A stretch of 64,000 bases of DNA from Lactobacillus sp. UCMA15818. Its GTDB lineage: Bacteria > Bacillota > Bacilli > Lactobacillales > Lactobacillaceae. Made by a program: the position numbers and the translations under genes. The notes beneath the pieces are model-generated. The model searched no databases and was not told the DNA's origin. It worked only from the letters and a program-made list of their open reading frames with translations. This document shows, one piece after another, positions 30,602 to 41,145 of this stretch (the stretch's first letter is position 1; each line of letters starts with the position of its first letter). The stretch covers positions 434,001-498,000 of the forward strand of contig NZ_VJYB01000001.1 of assembly GCF_030400225.1 (NCBI RefSeq), written 5' to 3'.

Positions 30602-33600
30602 TTATCCTCCCTTAGCGACACTTTCTTCGAGTATATTTTCAAGAGAAACTGAAACCGTCCTTGATATCCCTGATTCTTGCATCGTTACTCCATATAAGAT
30701 ATCAGCTCTTCTCATTGTCCCTTTTCTATGTGTAATGATAATGAATTGTGTCTGATCATGGAATTTCTGTAGATATGTTGAATAACGATCTACATTTGCA
30801 TCATCTAAAGCTGCTTCTGCTTCATCTAAAATTGCAAAAGGAACTGGTTTTACTTTCAAGATGGCAAATAACAATGTCAGCGCAGTCAACGCCTTTTCAC
30901 CTCCGGATAGCAACGACAGCTTTTGCAACTTCTTTCCAGGTGGTTGAGCCATGATTTCTATTCCAGTCATCAATAAATCGCTTGAATCGGTCAGTTTCAA
31001 AGCTGCTTGTCCGCCACCGAACATCTGTGGAAAAACTTCAGCAAATGCGTCAGCAACCGCCTTAAATGTATTCCCAAACCGAACCTTGACTTCATTATCC
31101 ATTTCCTGCATACTTTTTTGCAACTGTCTTTTTGCTGCCAACAAATCATTTTGCTGCAGCGATAAGAACTCAAAGCGTTCATTCACACGTTCATATTCAT
31201 CAATTGAGCCAATATTAACCTGACCTAAATCTGCGATACCTAATCGCAATAACTTTAACTTCTGCAACACTTGATTCAAATTCTGTTCTTTATTTTGCAC
31301 CTTTGCAGCTTCATAGGTCAGCTCATATGTCTGAGCTAGCTCAGACAAGCTCTGGTCAAGTATACCATTTACCTTGCTCAATTTAATACTTTGTTCACGC
31401 TGTTCATTAAATGTTAATTCTTGCAAGCTATTAACCCTTGTCAGTTCTGCTTCATTTGACTGTAACTGTTCATGAATCTCAGTTCGCTGCTTCTTACCCT
31501 CTGCAAGATTAGTAGCAATTACTTCTTGTTTCTCACTAATCTGTTGCAGTTGCTGCACTATTTCTCCAGATTTTAGGGAGTCTATTTTTTGTTTGTTGTC
31601 AATCTCAGTTAATACTTTCTGTGCAGCTTGAAGTCCAGTTTGGTACTCATTAATCTGTTTTTTGCTAATTGCAGCTTTGTCATTCAAAGAACTCAATCTT
31701 TCTGTAACAAGTACCAAGCGCTGCTTCATTTCACTGCTTTTTTTAGCATTTTGCTCTTTGGATTTGTTCAATTCAACAAGCATGTTCTTCTTATTGTCAA
31801 ATTGGAATCTGAGTTTATTTATTTTCTGTTCCAAAATAAGCTGCTTTCCAGCAAGTGAATCCTTATCTCTGACAAAAGCATTATTCTTTATTTCCTGTTC
31901 AAATTCTTTTTGCTGTAGTACAAGTGCCTCTTTTAAATGCCTTACTTGGTTTTTCAAAAATTCAAGTTGGGCTTCAGCATTGTGGCTCTCATCTTTTCTT
32001 GCTGTCACATCTTTTTCTACCATTTGTACATCTAGTTTCTTTTGTTCAAAATCTTTCTTTGCTTTAGCACCTTCAAACTCAATTTGCTTCATTTTTTGTT
32101 TCATTTCTGCGAGATTTTTTGCTAATATTTTAATTTGCTTCTTTTGTTCTATTAGACCATTGTTCTTTTGTTTGTTTGTGCCACCAGTCATCGCACCACC
32201 AGGATTAACAACATCACCTGCCAACGAGACAATCTTCAAACCATGGTCAAGTCGCCTAGCAACATCCACAGCAATATCGATATCCTTCACAATAACGGTT
32301 GTCCCTAGCAAATAATTTAAAACCGGCTGATCCACTTTGGTACACTTCACCAATTCACTGCCAACACCAAGCACACCCGGAATTCTTTCCAAAATCTCGG
32401 ACTGGTACTTACTGATTTGCCGCTGTCTCACTGTATTTCTTGGTAAGAAAGTAACTCTTCCCAGACGGTTTTTTACTAAATAATTTATACCAGCTTTTGC
32501 TGCTCGCTCATCTTCGACTACAACATTTTGCACTTGGCTTCCCAGAGCAATTTCAATCGCATACGCAATCTTTGTAGGGACATCTAGTAATTCTGCAACT
32601 GCACCTATAATCCCAGCAAAGTTTGTTCTTTTTTGCAAAATTTCTTTAACACCACGATAATATCCAGCAAAGTTATCATCAATATTCTTTAAGCTATCAT
32701 GTTGTGCTTGTGCACGCTGCACTATCTCTAAAGCCTTGTACCAATTATCTTTTTGTTGTTGCAGCTTCACTTGCAAGCCTGTTAACTTATCTTGTTCAAC
32801 TTCAAAGCGCTTACCTTCAATTTCCAACTGCTTACATTCTTCTTCATAAATCAATTGTAAATCAACAATTTTTTTATTAAGAGCTTTAATGTTTTCTTGC
32901 TGTTTTTCTGTTTTTTTGATAAAAATATCTTTACTTGCCTTAGTTCGCTGCTCTTCTTTTGTAAGATACAAAACCTGATTTTTTAAGGACGTCTGTTCTT
33001 GCATTCGTTCAATTATTTGTTGTCTCAAATCCTCAATTTCATCTGTAATCTGATTCGCGTTCGCTCCATGCAACGCTGTTAAAACACTAATTTTACCTTG
33101 TAGCTCTTCTTGTTCCCCTGTAAAGGCCTTAATCTGCTTTATTAATTTCGTACGTTCAATTTCAACTTGTTTCAGTTTGCCTTGATTTAATTCTCTTCGT
33201 GTCTTAACTTCCGTAACTTTTTGTAACTGATAATCCTTTTCTTTTTGTGTAATTTTTTTTTGTCCGCCATAACGCTCTTTTTGTCCAGTTAGAAGTGCTG
33301 ACTCTTCTTGTAAACGATCAAGGGTGTGATTTAGTTCATCTTGTTTCTTGTGCAATAAATTAACAGTTGCCTCGTACTCTTCAATCTTTTTTTTATTTTT
33401 AGTCTTAACCGTATCTAACCGCGCTATCTCACTTTCAAATACATCCTTTTTCTGATTGTTTTCAGCAATTTCCAGAACTAACTTACTTAAATTATAATGA
33501 TCAAAGTCCTTTTTTTGTTCTAGATAATCCTTTGCAATGCTGCTTTGTTCCTTTAATGGCTCTCTTTGTTTTTGCAATTCAACAACAATATCTGCGACCC

Positions 33601-34168
33601 TGTCTAAATGATCCGCAGTTTCAGCCAGTTCTTGTTGTGCCTTTTGTTTCTCTTTCTTATACTTCAAAACCCCTGCGACTTCTTCAATAATTACACGACG
33701 TTCTTCTGGCTTGCTATTAAAAATTGACTCAACTCGCCCCTGAGAAATAATTGAAAATGATTCTCTTCCAAGTCCAGTGTCCAACATTAATCCCGTAATG
33801 TCCTTCAAGCGCACCTGTTTGCCATTCAACAAAAATTCGCTATCTCCATTACGATAAATTCTACGCGCAATTGCAATCTCGTCTTCATCCAATGATAAAT
33901 AGCGATCCTGATTGTCAAAAATAATCTCGACTTCTGCGCGGTTAAGTGCTGCACGAGTATTTGTACCAGCAAAAATTACATCCGGCATTTTTTCTCCACG
34001 AAGGTTTTTGGCAGACTGCTCCCCTAAAACCCAGCGAATTGCTTCAATTACATTACTCTTCCCGCTTCCATTTGGTCCGACAATTGCAGTCATTCCATCT
34101 TGAAAATCAATTTGCGTTTTATCTGCAAAAGATTTGAAGCCATTGATTATCAGTGACTTTAACTTCAT
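30602..34168 (-). CDS. smc: Chromosome segregation protein SMC
   Basis: A 1188-residue condensin ATPase of normal length. N-terminal Walker A GPNGSGKSN (residues about 32-40) and Q-loop, long coiled coils, a hinge around residues 510-660 (GVLGVGSELV, DVVNPGGAMTGG), and a C-terminal head with the ABC signature LLSGGEKALTALTLLFA and Walker B FAILDEAEAALDDANVDR. It organises and compacts the chromosome with ScpAB. It lies in the rnc-smc-ftsY order typical of Firmicutes. Confidence 0.98.
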   Translation of the reverse strand: MKLKSLIINGFKSFADKTQIDFQDGMTAIVGPNGSGKSNVIEAIRWVLGEQSAKNLRGEKMPDVIFAGTNTRAALNRAEVEIIFDNQDRYLSLDEDEIAIARRIYRNGDSEFLLNGKQVRLKDITGLMLDTGLGRESFSIISQGRVESIFNSKPEERRVIIEEVAGVLKYKKEKQKAQQELAETADHLDRVADIVVELQKQREPLKEQSSIAKDYLEQKKDFDHYNLSKLVLEIAENNQKKDVFESEIARLDTVKTKNKKKIEEYEATVNLLHKKQDELNHTLDRLQEESALLTGQKERYGGQKKITQKEKDYQLQKVTEVKTRRELNQGKLKQVEIERTKLIKQIKAFTGEQEELQGKISVLTALHGANANQITDEIEDLRQQIIERMQEQTSLKNQVLYLTKEEQRTKASKDIFIKKTEKQQENIKALNKKIVDLQLIYEEECKQLEIEGKRFEVEQDKLTGLQVKLQQQKDNWYKALEIVQRAQAQHDSLKNIDDNFAGYYRGVKEILQKRTNFAGIIGAVAELLDVPTKIAYAIEIALGSQVQNVVVEDERAAKAGINYLVKNRLGRVTFLPRNTVRQRQISKYQSEILERIPGVLGVGSELVKCTKVDQPVLNYLLGTTVIVKDIDIAVDVARRLDHGLKIVSLAGDVVNPGGAMTGGTNKQKNNGLIEQKKQIKILAKNLAEMKQKMKQIEFEGAKAKKDFEQKKLDVQMVEKDVTARKDESHNAEAQLEFLKNQVRHLKEALVLQQKEFEQEIKNNAFVRDKDSLAGKQLILEQKINKLRFQFDNKKNMLVELNKSKEQNAKKSSEMKQRLVLVTERLSSLNDKAAISKKQINEYQTGLQAAQKVLTEIDNKQKIDSLKSGEIVQQLQQISEKQEVIATNLAEGKKQRTEIHEQLQSNEAELTRVNSLQELTFNEQREQSIKLSKVNGILDQSLSELAQTYELTYEAAKVQNKEQNLNQVLQKLKLLRLGIADLGQVNIGSIDEYERVNERFEFLSLQQNDLLAAKRQLQKSMQEMDNEVKVRFGNTFKAVADAFAEVFPQMFGGGQAALKLTDSSDLLMTGIEIMAQPPGKKLQKLSLLSGGEKALTALTLLFAILKVKPVPFAILDEAEAALDDANVDRYSTYLQKFHDQTQFIIITHRKGTMRRADILYGVTMQESGISRTVSVSLENILEESVAKGG

Positions 34169-34231
34169 CCAGCACTGCTCCTTTATTTCCTTACTATTTG
34201 TTAATCGTCTTTTTAACCGATTATATACGAC

Positions 34232-34921
34232 TTACTTTAAGGCTTTTAATGCAACATTTGCAGCTGCTTGTTCAGCCTCTTTTTTTGAATGTCCGCTACC
34301 CGTTCCCAAAATTCTTCCGTCAGCACTAACAGCCATTGTATACATTTTGTCGTGTTCTGGTCCAAGATCAGCAACTTCAGCATAAGTAATTGCGACCTCG
34401 CCTTTTTCTTGCAATAATTCTTGCAACTCCGTCTTATGGTCCAACAAATGATCAAACCAGCCTAAATCCAGTTTCGGAAAAACAACTTTTGCGATGAATA
34501 CTTCTACTGCTTTTTTCCCTTGGTCTTGATATAGTGCCCCAATAAATGCCTCGAAAATATCACACAATAAAGCTGGCCTTTGCCTTGCATTGGCTTTTTC
34601 TTCACCTTTACCAAGTCTGATATATTCATCAAAATTACATTCCTTTGCAAACTTACTGAAGCTATCTTCACAAACCATTGCTGCACGCAATCGTGAAAGT
34701 TTTCCTTCGGGCATTCCTGGATAGCGGCGATACAAGTATTCGGAGACACAAAGTTGCATCACGGCATCTCCTAAAAATTCAATTCGTTCGTAATACTTCA
34801 AATGTTCTTTCGGGTGTTCATTAACGTATGAAGCATGTGTAAATGCTTCATCAAGCAGCTCTGGTCGCTTAAAATCTATTTCAAAGTCATTTTTTAGTTT
34901 TTGTACTAATCCGATTATCAC
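34232..34921 (-). CDS. rnc: Ribonuclease III
   Basis: A 229-residue enzyme that cleaves double-stranded RNA in rRNA and mRNA processing. The catalytic signature is YERIEFLGDAVMQL, with further acidic residues in DIFEAFIGALYQD. A C-terminal double-stranded RNA-binding domain spans about 155-228 (GSGHSKKEAEQAAANVALK). The start is a GTG at 34921 with AAGGAG upstream. First gene of the rnc-smc-ftsY-ylxM-ffh run. Confidence 0.97.
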   Translation of the reverse strand: MIIGLVQKLKNDFEIDFKRPELLDEAFTHASYVNEHPKEHLKYYERIEFLGDAVMQLCVSEYLYRRYPGMPEGKLSRLRAAMVCEDSFSKFAKECNFDEYIRLGKGEEKANARQRPALLCDIFEAFIGALYQDQGKKAVEVFIAKVVFPKLDLGWFDHLLDHKTELQELLQEKGEVAITYAEVADLGPEHDKMYTMAVSADGRILGTGSGHSKKEAEQAAANVALKALK

Positions 34922-35006
34922 TTATTGTCTTCTCCTTTTTAAAACTTAATACCTTATATTATACCCTTACACATCTATCTGAACAAAGTATGCTAATTAC
35001 TACCCT

Positions 35007-35052
35007 AAAAAAAGACAGATTGCTCCAGGATCTTCTCCGCTGCAATCTATCT
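35007..35052 (-). terminator. Terminator of the fakA-recG-plsX-acpP run
   Basis: Minus strand stem AGATAGATTGC / GCAATCTGTCT (11 bp, one mismatch type G-U) followed by TTTTTTT, located 24 bases after acpP. Confidence 0.85.
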
Positions 35053-35075
35053 TCCAGAATTTTAAATGTCAATAA

Positions 35076-35318
35076 CTATCCTTGGTGATTCGCAATATAT
35101 TTAACTGCATCTGCAACAGTGAATAATTTTTCGGCCTCTTCATCAGGAATTTCGGCCGAAAATGTATCTTCTAACTCAAGCACAAATTCAACAATATCTA
35201 TTGAATCGGCATTCAAGTCCTTTGAGAAGTTCAAAGCAGGTGTTATCTTATCTTCTTCAACATCAAAACGTTCATTAATAATTTTCGCAATCTTGTCATA
35301 AATTTCTTTTTCTGTCAT
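35076..35318 (-). CDS. acpP: Acyl carrier protein
   Basis: An 80-residue acidic ACP. The phosphopantetheine serine lies in the DSIDIVE motif (LNADSIDIVEF). It carries acyl chains in fatty acid synthesis and donates them to PlsX, whose gene is four bases upstream. Length and the helical bundle pattern are normal. Confidence 0.95.
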   Translation of the reverse strand: MTEKEIYDKIAKIINERFDVEEDKITPALNFSKDLNADSIDIVEFVLELEDTFSAEIPDEEAEKLFTVADAVKYIANHQG

Positions 35319-35321
35319 CTT

Positions 35322-36344
35322 CTATTCCCCCACGTCATCTGTTTTTTTTGCTGCTTCTTCGAAATATGCAACTAAATCCGGAATCATCTTTTCTTCTAAC
35401 ATCTTATGAATCTGCTTTAGTGTATAGTATACGGCCGCACTATCACTTGAGCCATGAGCTTTCACAACAGGTGCCTTGACACCAAGCAATACGGCCCCAC
35501 CATACTGTGATTGATTCATCTTATTTTTCAACTCACTAAAAGTCGATTTGAGTAATAATGCACCTAATTTACCAGATAAACCGCTACTAACAATCGAGTC
35601 CTTCAGCAAGTGCATCGTCGCCGAAGCGGTTCCTTCAATTGCCTTTAGAACCGCATTTCCAGTAAAACCATCCGCAACAACCACATCAGCAACATTTTTT
35701 AAAATTGCATTAGCCTCAACATTACCAACAAAGTTCAAATGGGAATCTGCCTTTAATAATTGATATGCTTCCTGTGTCGTCTTATTTCCTTTGTGTTCTT
35801 CTGTTCCATTGTTCAGCAAGCCTATTCTTGGATTGGTAATTCCCCTGACTTTTTGTGCATAATATTTACCCAAAATCGCATATTCGTGGAGATGTTCAGG
35901 TTTATTATCCGCGTTTGCCCCACTATCTAGCAGGTTGAATGCTCCTTCAGTTTTTGAAATTATCGGAAGTGTCGAAAGTAATCCTGGACGACTAATTCCT
36001 TTGATTCTGCCGACAATCAACAATCCGGCAGTAAGAATTGCTCCAGTATTACCACACGAAAAAAATGCGTCAGCCTCGCCATCTTTAACTGACTTTGCAG
36101 CCAAAACCATTGAGGAATCCTTCTTTCTCCGCACTGCGTGTACAGGTTCATCATTCATATCGATTTCACTATCAGTATGAATAATCTTAATTCGTGACGT
36201 GTCTTTTAAATACTTCTTAATTTCATTTTCTCTTCCATAAAGATTGAACTCAAGCTCACGGTATTCATCGCGTGCTCGTTCAACTCCTTCAACAACCGTT
36301 TGTGGTGCATTATCTCCACCCATAGCATCAACTGCTATTCTCAT
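35322..36344 (-). CDS. plsX: Phosphate acyltransferase PlsX
   Basis: A 340-residue enzyme that transfers acyl groups from ACP to phosphate, the first step of phospholipid synthesis in Gram-positives. The start is the ATG at 36344 ([14 protein letters not shown]), with GAGGG 9 bases upstream; an ATG three codons earlier is too close to that site. Family motifs: [28 protein letters not shown] and [12 protein letters not shown]. It is followed by acpP. Confidence 0.96.
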   Translation of the reverse strand: MRIAVDAMGGDNAPQTVVEGVERARDEYRELEFNLYGRENEIKKYLKDTSRIKIIHTDSEIDMNDEPVHAVRRKKDSSMVLAAKSVKDGEADAFFSCGNTGAILTAGLLIVGRIKGISRPGLLSTLPIISKTEGAFNLLDSGANADNKPEHLHEYAILGKYYAQKVRGITNPRIGLLNNGTEEHKGNKTTQEAYQLLKADSHLNFVGNVEANAILKNVADVVVADGFTGNAVLKAIEGTASATMHLLKDSIVSSGLSGKLGALLLKSTFSELKNKMNQSQYGGAVLLGVKAPVVKAHGSSDSAAVYYTLKQIHKMLEEKMIPDLVAYFEEAAKKTDDVGE

Positions 36345-36359
36345 TAAATTCATCCCTCT

Positions 36360-38399
36360 TTAATCGAATGATGTCCCTAATAAAGTACGCTTTAAATACT
36401 TCATTAGTTCTTCATTTTCTTTTTTTTGTTTGAAATATTCATCGCTAATTATTTGCTGTGCTTCTTCCTTTGCTATCTGTAATATTCTTAAATCAGCTAT
36501 TGGATCACCTAATTTAAATTCAGGCATTCCAGATTGTTTGCTTCCTAAGATGTCACCTTGACCACGGAGCTCCAAATCCTTTTGTGCAATCACAAATCCA
36601 TCATTTGTCTCAGTCATTATCTGCATTCGGGCAATCCCATATTCGTTTTTGGGATCAGCAACAAGGAGACAATAAGACTGCTTATCTCCTCTGCCAACCC
36701 TGCCGCGCAACTGATGCAGCTGTGCCAGACCAAACCTGTCTGCATCAAGAATCATCATGACAGTTGCATTTGACACATCAACTCCCACCTCAATTACTGT
36801 AGTTGTTACTAATACATCTATTTTATGCTCTTTAAAAGCAGACATCACATCTTCTTTTTTATCACTACTCATTCTACCATGAAGCAATCCAACATGATAT
36901 CGCGATCCTAATCGTTCATTGGTTTTATTGAATATCTCTTCGGCATTCTTCAAATCCATTACCTCAGATTCTTCAATTAATGGGCTAACAATATATGCCT
37001 GTGAATTACTGCCTAACTCACGCTCAAGAAAATCGTAAGCACTCGCCAACTGAACGTTCTTTACCCACTGAGTTCTAATGCCTTTGCGTCCCTTTGGTAA
37101 CTCATTGATTGTGGAAACATCCATTTCTCCATAAGTTGTTAATGCTAACGTTCGCGGAATTGGTGTTGCAGTCATCATTAATACATCAGGTGACTTACCC
37201 TTTTCTCTGAGAATTTGTCTCTGACTGACACCAAAACGATGCTGTTCATCTGTTACAACCAGGCCAAGGTTCAAGAACTCAATATCCGGTTGGATTAATG
37301 CATGAGTACCAACTACCAGATTGATTGTACCCTTTTTTAAATTGGATAATAACTCCCGCCTTTGTGCTACCCTGGTGACAGTTGCGCTTGTCAACAGCGC
37401 AACTGTAATTCCCATCGGTTCAAATAACTGCGCTAATTTAATAGCATGCTGTTGTGCTAATATTTCAGTTGGAACCATTAATGCAGCTTGAAATCCTGCT
37501 GTAATAGCAGCATACATGGTTATTGCTGCAACAATTGTCTTTCCTGAACCAACATCACCTTGCAACAACCTATTCATATGTCTTTGCAAGTGCATATCAT
37601 GACAGATTTCATTTACCACTTTTTTTTGCGAATTTGTTAATTCAAAGGGCAGACTTGCTATAAATCGCTTGAGCTTATCCAATCTGTAGTTAATTTTCAG
37701 TCCATCATTAATATTCTCATTTTTCTTAAGATACTGCATTCGAGCTTGAAAGAGAAAAAATTCCTCAAAAGTTCCGCTACGACGTGCTAGTTTTGCAGAT
37801 TTCTGACTTGTTGGAAAATGAATCTCATGAATAGTTTCTTTTCTTGAAAGCAATCGGTATTTCTTTGCTAGATAATCTGGAACAATATTAACAATCATAT
37901 CGGCATATTCACTGTATGCCTGCTCAATTATCTTTTTTACCTGTGACTGTTTAATCTCTTTTGAGGAACGATATATCCCCCCCAATTCATTGCTGCTTTC
38001 ATCTGCTAAAATTTTCATTCCAGTTAAGTTTTGCCTTTTATGGTTCCATTTACCATAGACAGTTAGTTCTTTACCTAATTCGATTCTGGACCGCAAATAA
38101 CCCTGGTTAAAAAAAGTCACCATAATGACATCATGTTCAACCAGCAGTTTAAAATTCAAGCGATTTTTCTGGCGGCCAAAATGACTCAGCACTGGTTCAG
38201 TTGCCACTGTCCCTTTTAAAGCAACCTTTTCTTGATCACTAATTTCAGTCAAATTGCGTGCAGCATAGTCATCATATCTGAATGGGTATGCAGTTAACAA
38301 ATCTTCAATGGTGTTTATACCCAACTTATTCAATGCCTGAACTTTTTTGGGACCAACACCTGCTAGAACCGCTACTGAATCACTAAGTTCTTTTGCCAA
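36360..38399 (-). CDS. recG: ATP-dependent DNA helicase RecG
   Basis: A helicase of about 680 residues that reverses stalled forks and processes Holliday junctions. N-terminal wedge/OB domain to about 250 (LKGTVATEPVLSHFGRQ), then helicase motifs LLQGDVGSGKT, DEQHRFG, MTATPIPRTLA and HQLRGRVGRG. The start is unclear: GAGG fits best with the TTG at 38399 (MAKELSDSVAVL) at 8 bases; an ATG at 38405 lies almost on that site. Confidence 0.95.
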   Translation of the reverse strand: MAKELSDSVAVLAGVGPKKVQALNKLGINTIEDLLTAYPFRYDDYAARNLTEISDQEKVALKGTVATEPVLSHFGRQKNRLNFKLLVEHDVIMVTFFNQGYLRSRIELGKELTVYGKWNHKRQNLTGMKILADESSNELGGIYRSSKEIKQSQVKKIIEQAYSEYADMIVNIVPDYLAKKYRLLSRKETIHEIHFPTSQKSAKLARRSGTFEEFFLFQARMQYLKKNENINDGLKINYRLDKLKRFIASLPFELTNSQKKVVNEICHDMHLQRHMNRLLQGDVGSGKTIVAAITMYAAITAGFQAALMVPTEILAQQHAIKLAQLFEPMGITVALLTSATVTRVAQRRELLSNLKKGTINLVVGTHALIQPDIEFLNLGLVVTDEQHRFGVSQRQILREKGKSPDVLMMTATPIPRTLALTTYGEMDVSTINELPKGRKGIRTQWVKNVQLASAYDFLERELGSNSQAYIVSPLIEESEVMDLKNAEEIFNKTNERLGSRYHVGLLHGRMSSDKKEDVMSAFKEHKIDVLVTTTVIEVGVDVSNATVMMILDADRFGLAQLHQLRGRVGRGDKQSYCLLVADPKNEYGIARMQIMTETNDGFVIAQKDLELRGQGDILGSKQSGMPEFKLGDPIADLRILQIAKEEAQQIISDEYFKQKKENEELMKYLKRTLLGTSFD

Positions 38400-38483
38400 A
38401 GCCATCACCTCTATTTTGAATGAATTAAAAATCTGACTAATTCCAATTTTATGCAGGAATTAATCAGACTATTATGGAAAATA

Positions 38484-40178
38484 TTATTCGACAGAAATTA
38501 AATACGGATACACAGGTTGATTGCCTTGATGAATTTCAATTTCTAAATCCTCATCAAGTTTCAAAACTGCACTTTTGATATTTTCAGCTTCAGCAGAAGT
38601 TCCGTCTTGACCAATAATTATTGTAACAATTTCACTATCATCATCAAGCATTTTTTCTACCATTTGCACAGCTGCATCAACTTTATCTGGATTAGTCAAT
38701 TCAATTTTCCCATCAATAATCCCCATATAATCATCTTTTTTGATTATATTTCCTGCAATAGTTGTATCACGAACTGCAATCGTAACTTGACCAGACTTCA
38801 CAGAATCCATCTCGTCGCTCATATTTGCTGCATTTTTGTCTAATTGTTCTTCAGGATTGAACGCGATTAATGCTGTCATTCCTTGAGCAATTGTCCTACT
38901 TGCAACAACCCTTGTCGGAACCTCCGCAACTTTTGCAGCTTGTTCAGCAGCTAAGAAAATATTTTTGTTGTTTGGTAAGATAATAACCTTTTGTGCATTA
39001 ACTTTCTTAATTGCATCAACTATATCTTGCGTACTTGGATTCATTGTCTGACCACCACTTAAAACATAAGTTGCACCTAAACTCTTAAACAAGTTAGCAA
39101 TTCCATCTCCAGAAGCAATTGCTATAATACCATATCCTTCATTATTTACACTTGCTACTACAGCTTCTTCTTTGTTTTCTTCTTGCTCATCATGCTCCAA
39201 AATTGTTTCATGTTGTAGACGCATGTTATCAACCTTAACTTTAATCAAGGATCCAAAACGTTGTCCATAAGACATCACACTTCCTGGATGCTCTGTATGA
39301 ACATGTACTTTGACAATTTCCTCATCGGCAACAACTAATAGTGAATCACCAATCGTATTTAAATGATTGCGAAACTCATCATAATCGAATTTTGAGTCAA
39401 CTAGACGGCCCGCACCTAGCTTAACCATTATTTCAGTACAGTACCCATACTTGATATCTTCTGTGCTAAGCTGACTTTGAACACTCTTATGATGTTCAGC
39501 ATTGACCATTTCTTCCATCTCTTCAACACTTGGTTGGTGCGCATCATCTTCAGCACGCTGATTGCCAGACAGAGCATCAAAGAAACCTTCATATACAAAA
39601 GTCAAGCCCTGTCCACCTGAATCAACTACCCCAACTTCCTTTAAAACCGGCAATAAATCTGGAGTAGTTGCCAAGGCCTTTTTTGCAGCTTCATATGCGG
39701 CTGCCATCACTATAACCGTATCATCGCTTTCACCGGCTGCCTTGTTAGCCGCCCTAGCTGCCTCACGTGCAACCGTTAAGATTGTTCCTTCAGTAGGCTT
39801 CATTACAGCCTTATATGCAGTCTCAACCCCAGCAGTCAAAGCAGCTGCCAAATCATTTGCATTCAAACTATCTTTCTTTTCTGTACTCTTATAGAATCCC
39901 CGGAATATCTGTGATAGTATTACTCCAGAATTTCCACGAGCGCCCATTAATAATCCCTTAGCTAATGCCACAGCCAAGGAACCTACAGTGTTAGCGGTAG
40001 ATTCAGACACATATTTTGCACCACTAACAAAAGAAAGGCTCATATTTGTTCCAGTGTCTCCATCAGGAACAGGAAATACATTTAAAGAATTAATAAATTC
40101 TGCATTATTACTTAATCTTTTTGAACTGATCGCAACCATCTTTCTAAAATGCGCCTCAGTTATCTCTGTGACTTTCAA
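38484..40178 (-). CDS. fakA: Fatty acid kinase subunit FakA (DAK2-domain protein YloV)
   Basis: A 564-residue ATP-binding subunit of the fatty acid kinase that phosphorylates exogenous fatty acids bound to FakB. The DhaL-like nucleotide domain is at residues about 30-205 (NVFPVPDGDTGTNMSLSF, then ARGNSGVILSQIFRG and VDSGGQGL). The C-terminal part belongs to the YloV family. The start is a TTG at 40178 with AGGAGG 10 bases upstream. It follows the Asp23-family gene, a conserved pair. Confidence 0.93.
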   Translation of the reverse strand: MKVTEITEAHFRKMVAISSKRLSNNAEFINSLNVFPVPDGDTGTNMSLSFVSGAKYVSESTANTVGSLAVALAKGLLMGARGNSGVILSQIFRGFYKSTEKKDSLNANDLAAALTAGVETAYKAVMKPTEGTILTVAREAARAANKAAGESDDTVIVMAAAYEAAKKALATTPDLLPVLKEVGVVDSGGQGLTFVYEGFFDALSGNQRAEDDAHQPSVEEMEEMVNAEHHKSVQSQLSTEDIKYGYCTEIMVKLGAGRLVDSKFDYDEFRNHLNTIGDSLLVVADEEIVKVHVHTEHPGSVMSYGQRFGSLIKVKVDNMRLQHETILEHDEQEENKEEAVVASVNNEGYGIIAIASGDGIANLFKSLGATYVLSGGQTMNPSTQDIVDAIKKVNAQKVIILPNNKNIFLAAEQAAKVAEVPTRVVASRTIAQGMTALIAFNPEEQLDKNAANMSDEMDSVKSGQVTIAVRDTTIAGNIIKKDDYMGIIDGKIELTNPDKVDAAVQMVEKMLDDDSEIVTIIIGQDGTSAEAENIKSAVLKLDEDLEIEIHQGNQPVYPYLISVE

Positions 40179-40213
40179 ATTCGCTTATCCTCCTTGGTCC
40201 CCATAATACTCAA

Positions 40214-40576
40214 CTATTCTTCAATAACCCGCACACCTTGTACAAAAACATTGACTGAATTAGCTGTTATTCCTAACATGGTTTCCAAATTATATTTAAC
40301 TTTATCTTGGACATTACGGCAAATTTCAGAAATTTTTGTGCCATAACCTACAATAATATACACATCAACTGCAACTCCATCATCCTCTTGGCGCACAATA
40401 ACACCTTTTGAATAATTATCGCGCTTCAGAATCTCGTTCAGATTATCCCTAATCTGGTTTTTACTTGCCATTCCGATAATTCCGAATATTTCAGTTGCAG
40501 CACCACCAACAACTGTTGCAATAACATCATTATTGATATCAATGTTTCCAAATTGCGTTTTGATTTTTACAGCCAT
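40214..40576 (-). CDS. yloU: Asp23/YloU family envelope stress response protein
   Basis: A 120-residue Asp23-family protein. The start is ATG 40576 (MAVKIKTQFGNIDIN) with AGGAGG upstream. Family segments: VIATVVGGAATEIFGIIGMA, GVAVDVYIIVGYGTKI and NVFVQGVRVIEE. In other Firmicutes such proteins associate with the membrane and respond to cell-wall stress. It is always found before fakA in this group. Confidence 0.92.
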   Translation of the reverse strand: MAVKIKTQFGNIDINNDVIATVVGGAATEIFGIIGMASKNQIRDNLNEILKRDNYSKGVIVRQEDDGVAVDVYIIVGYGTKISEICRNVQDKVKYNLETMLGITANSVNVFVQGVRVIEE

Positions 40577-40810
40577 TAGATACAGCCTCCTTAATTTAAC
40601 ACACAATAACTAATTTCATTTTAGCATAAAATGAGCTAAATCACTATACCGCATGATTGCGCCAAATTCAAGCAATGAACAACAAATTTGTCTGCCAAGT
40701 TATTTTACTTTACAGAAAATTCTTGCAATCATTCGTTAATTATGATAACTTATTCTAGTGAGTAAGCAGTACGTATGCTTTGAATCCTATCATTAAAGGA
40801 GGAACTAATA

Positions 40811-40996
40811 ATGGCAAAAGATTTTATTACTGGTCGTAAAACAACTTTCGGAAAGAAACGTTCACATGCTTTAAACCAAACGAACCGTTCATGGAAACCA
40901 AATTTGCAAAAAGTTCGCATCTTGGTTGATGGTAAACCTAAGAAGGTTTGGGTTTCAGCTCGTACATTGAAATCCGGTAAAGTTACTCGTGTTTAA
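40811..40996 (+). CDS. rpmB: 50S ribosomal protein L28
   Basis: A 61-residue L28 on the plus strand, opposite to its neighbours: [19 protein letters not shown], then [13 protein letters not shown] and [14 protein letters not shown]. No CxxC zinc pair, so it is the zinc-free form. AAAGGAGG is the ribosome site. The gene is monocistronic, ending in its own terminator, and diverges from the Asp23-like gene. Confidence 0.97.
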   Translation: MAKDFITGRKTTFGKKRSHALNQTNRSWKPNLQKVRILVDGKPKKVWVSARTLKSGKVTRV

Positions 40997-41002
40997 CTAC
41001 TA

Positions 41003-41028
41003 GAGACTCGTTTTTGCGGGTCTTTTTT
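41003..41028 (+). terminator. Terminator of rpmB
   Basis: GACTCG-TTTTTG-CGGGTC followed by TTTTTTATT, 8 bases after the stop codon. Confidence 0.85.
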
Positions 41029-41058
41029 ATTACAATTATGATTGTTAATCCTACTAAA

Positions 41059-41087
41059 TAAAAAAATTCCTGCTTAACACAGAAATT
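41059..41087 (-). terminator. Terminator downstream of thiN
   Basis: Minus strand stem AATTTCTG / CAGGAATT (8 bp, one G-U) followed by TTTTTTATT, about 60 bases after the thiN stop. It closes the long coaBC-to-thiN gene run. Confidence 0.7.
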
Positions 41088-41145
41088 CCTTCAAATATTA
41101 ATGAAATTAGATACTTTTAACTTTTTATTCCCTCTATATCACATT

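Noticed and set aside
31662-32315. 217-codon plus-strand frame inside smc
   Set aside because: Antisense shadow of the Glu/Lys-rich coiled coil (Phe/Ser-rich translation); smc is intact.
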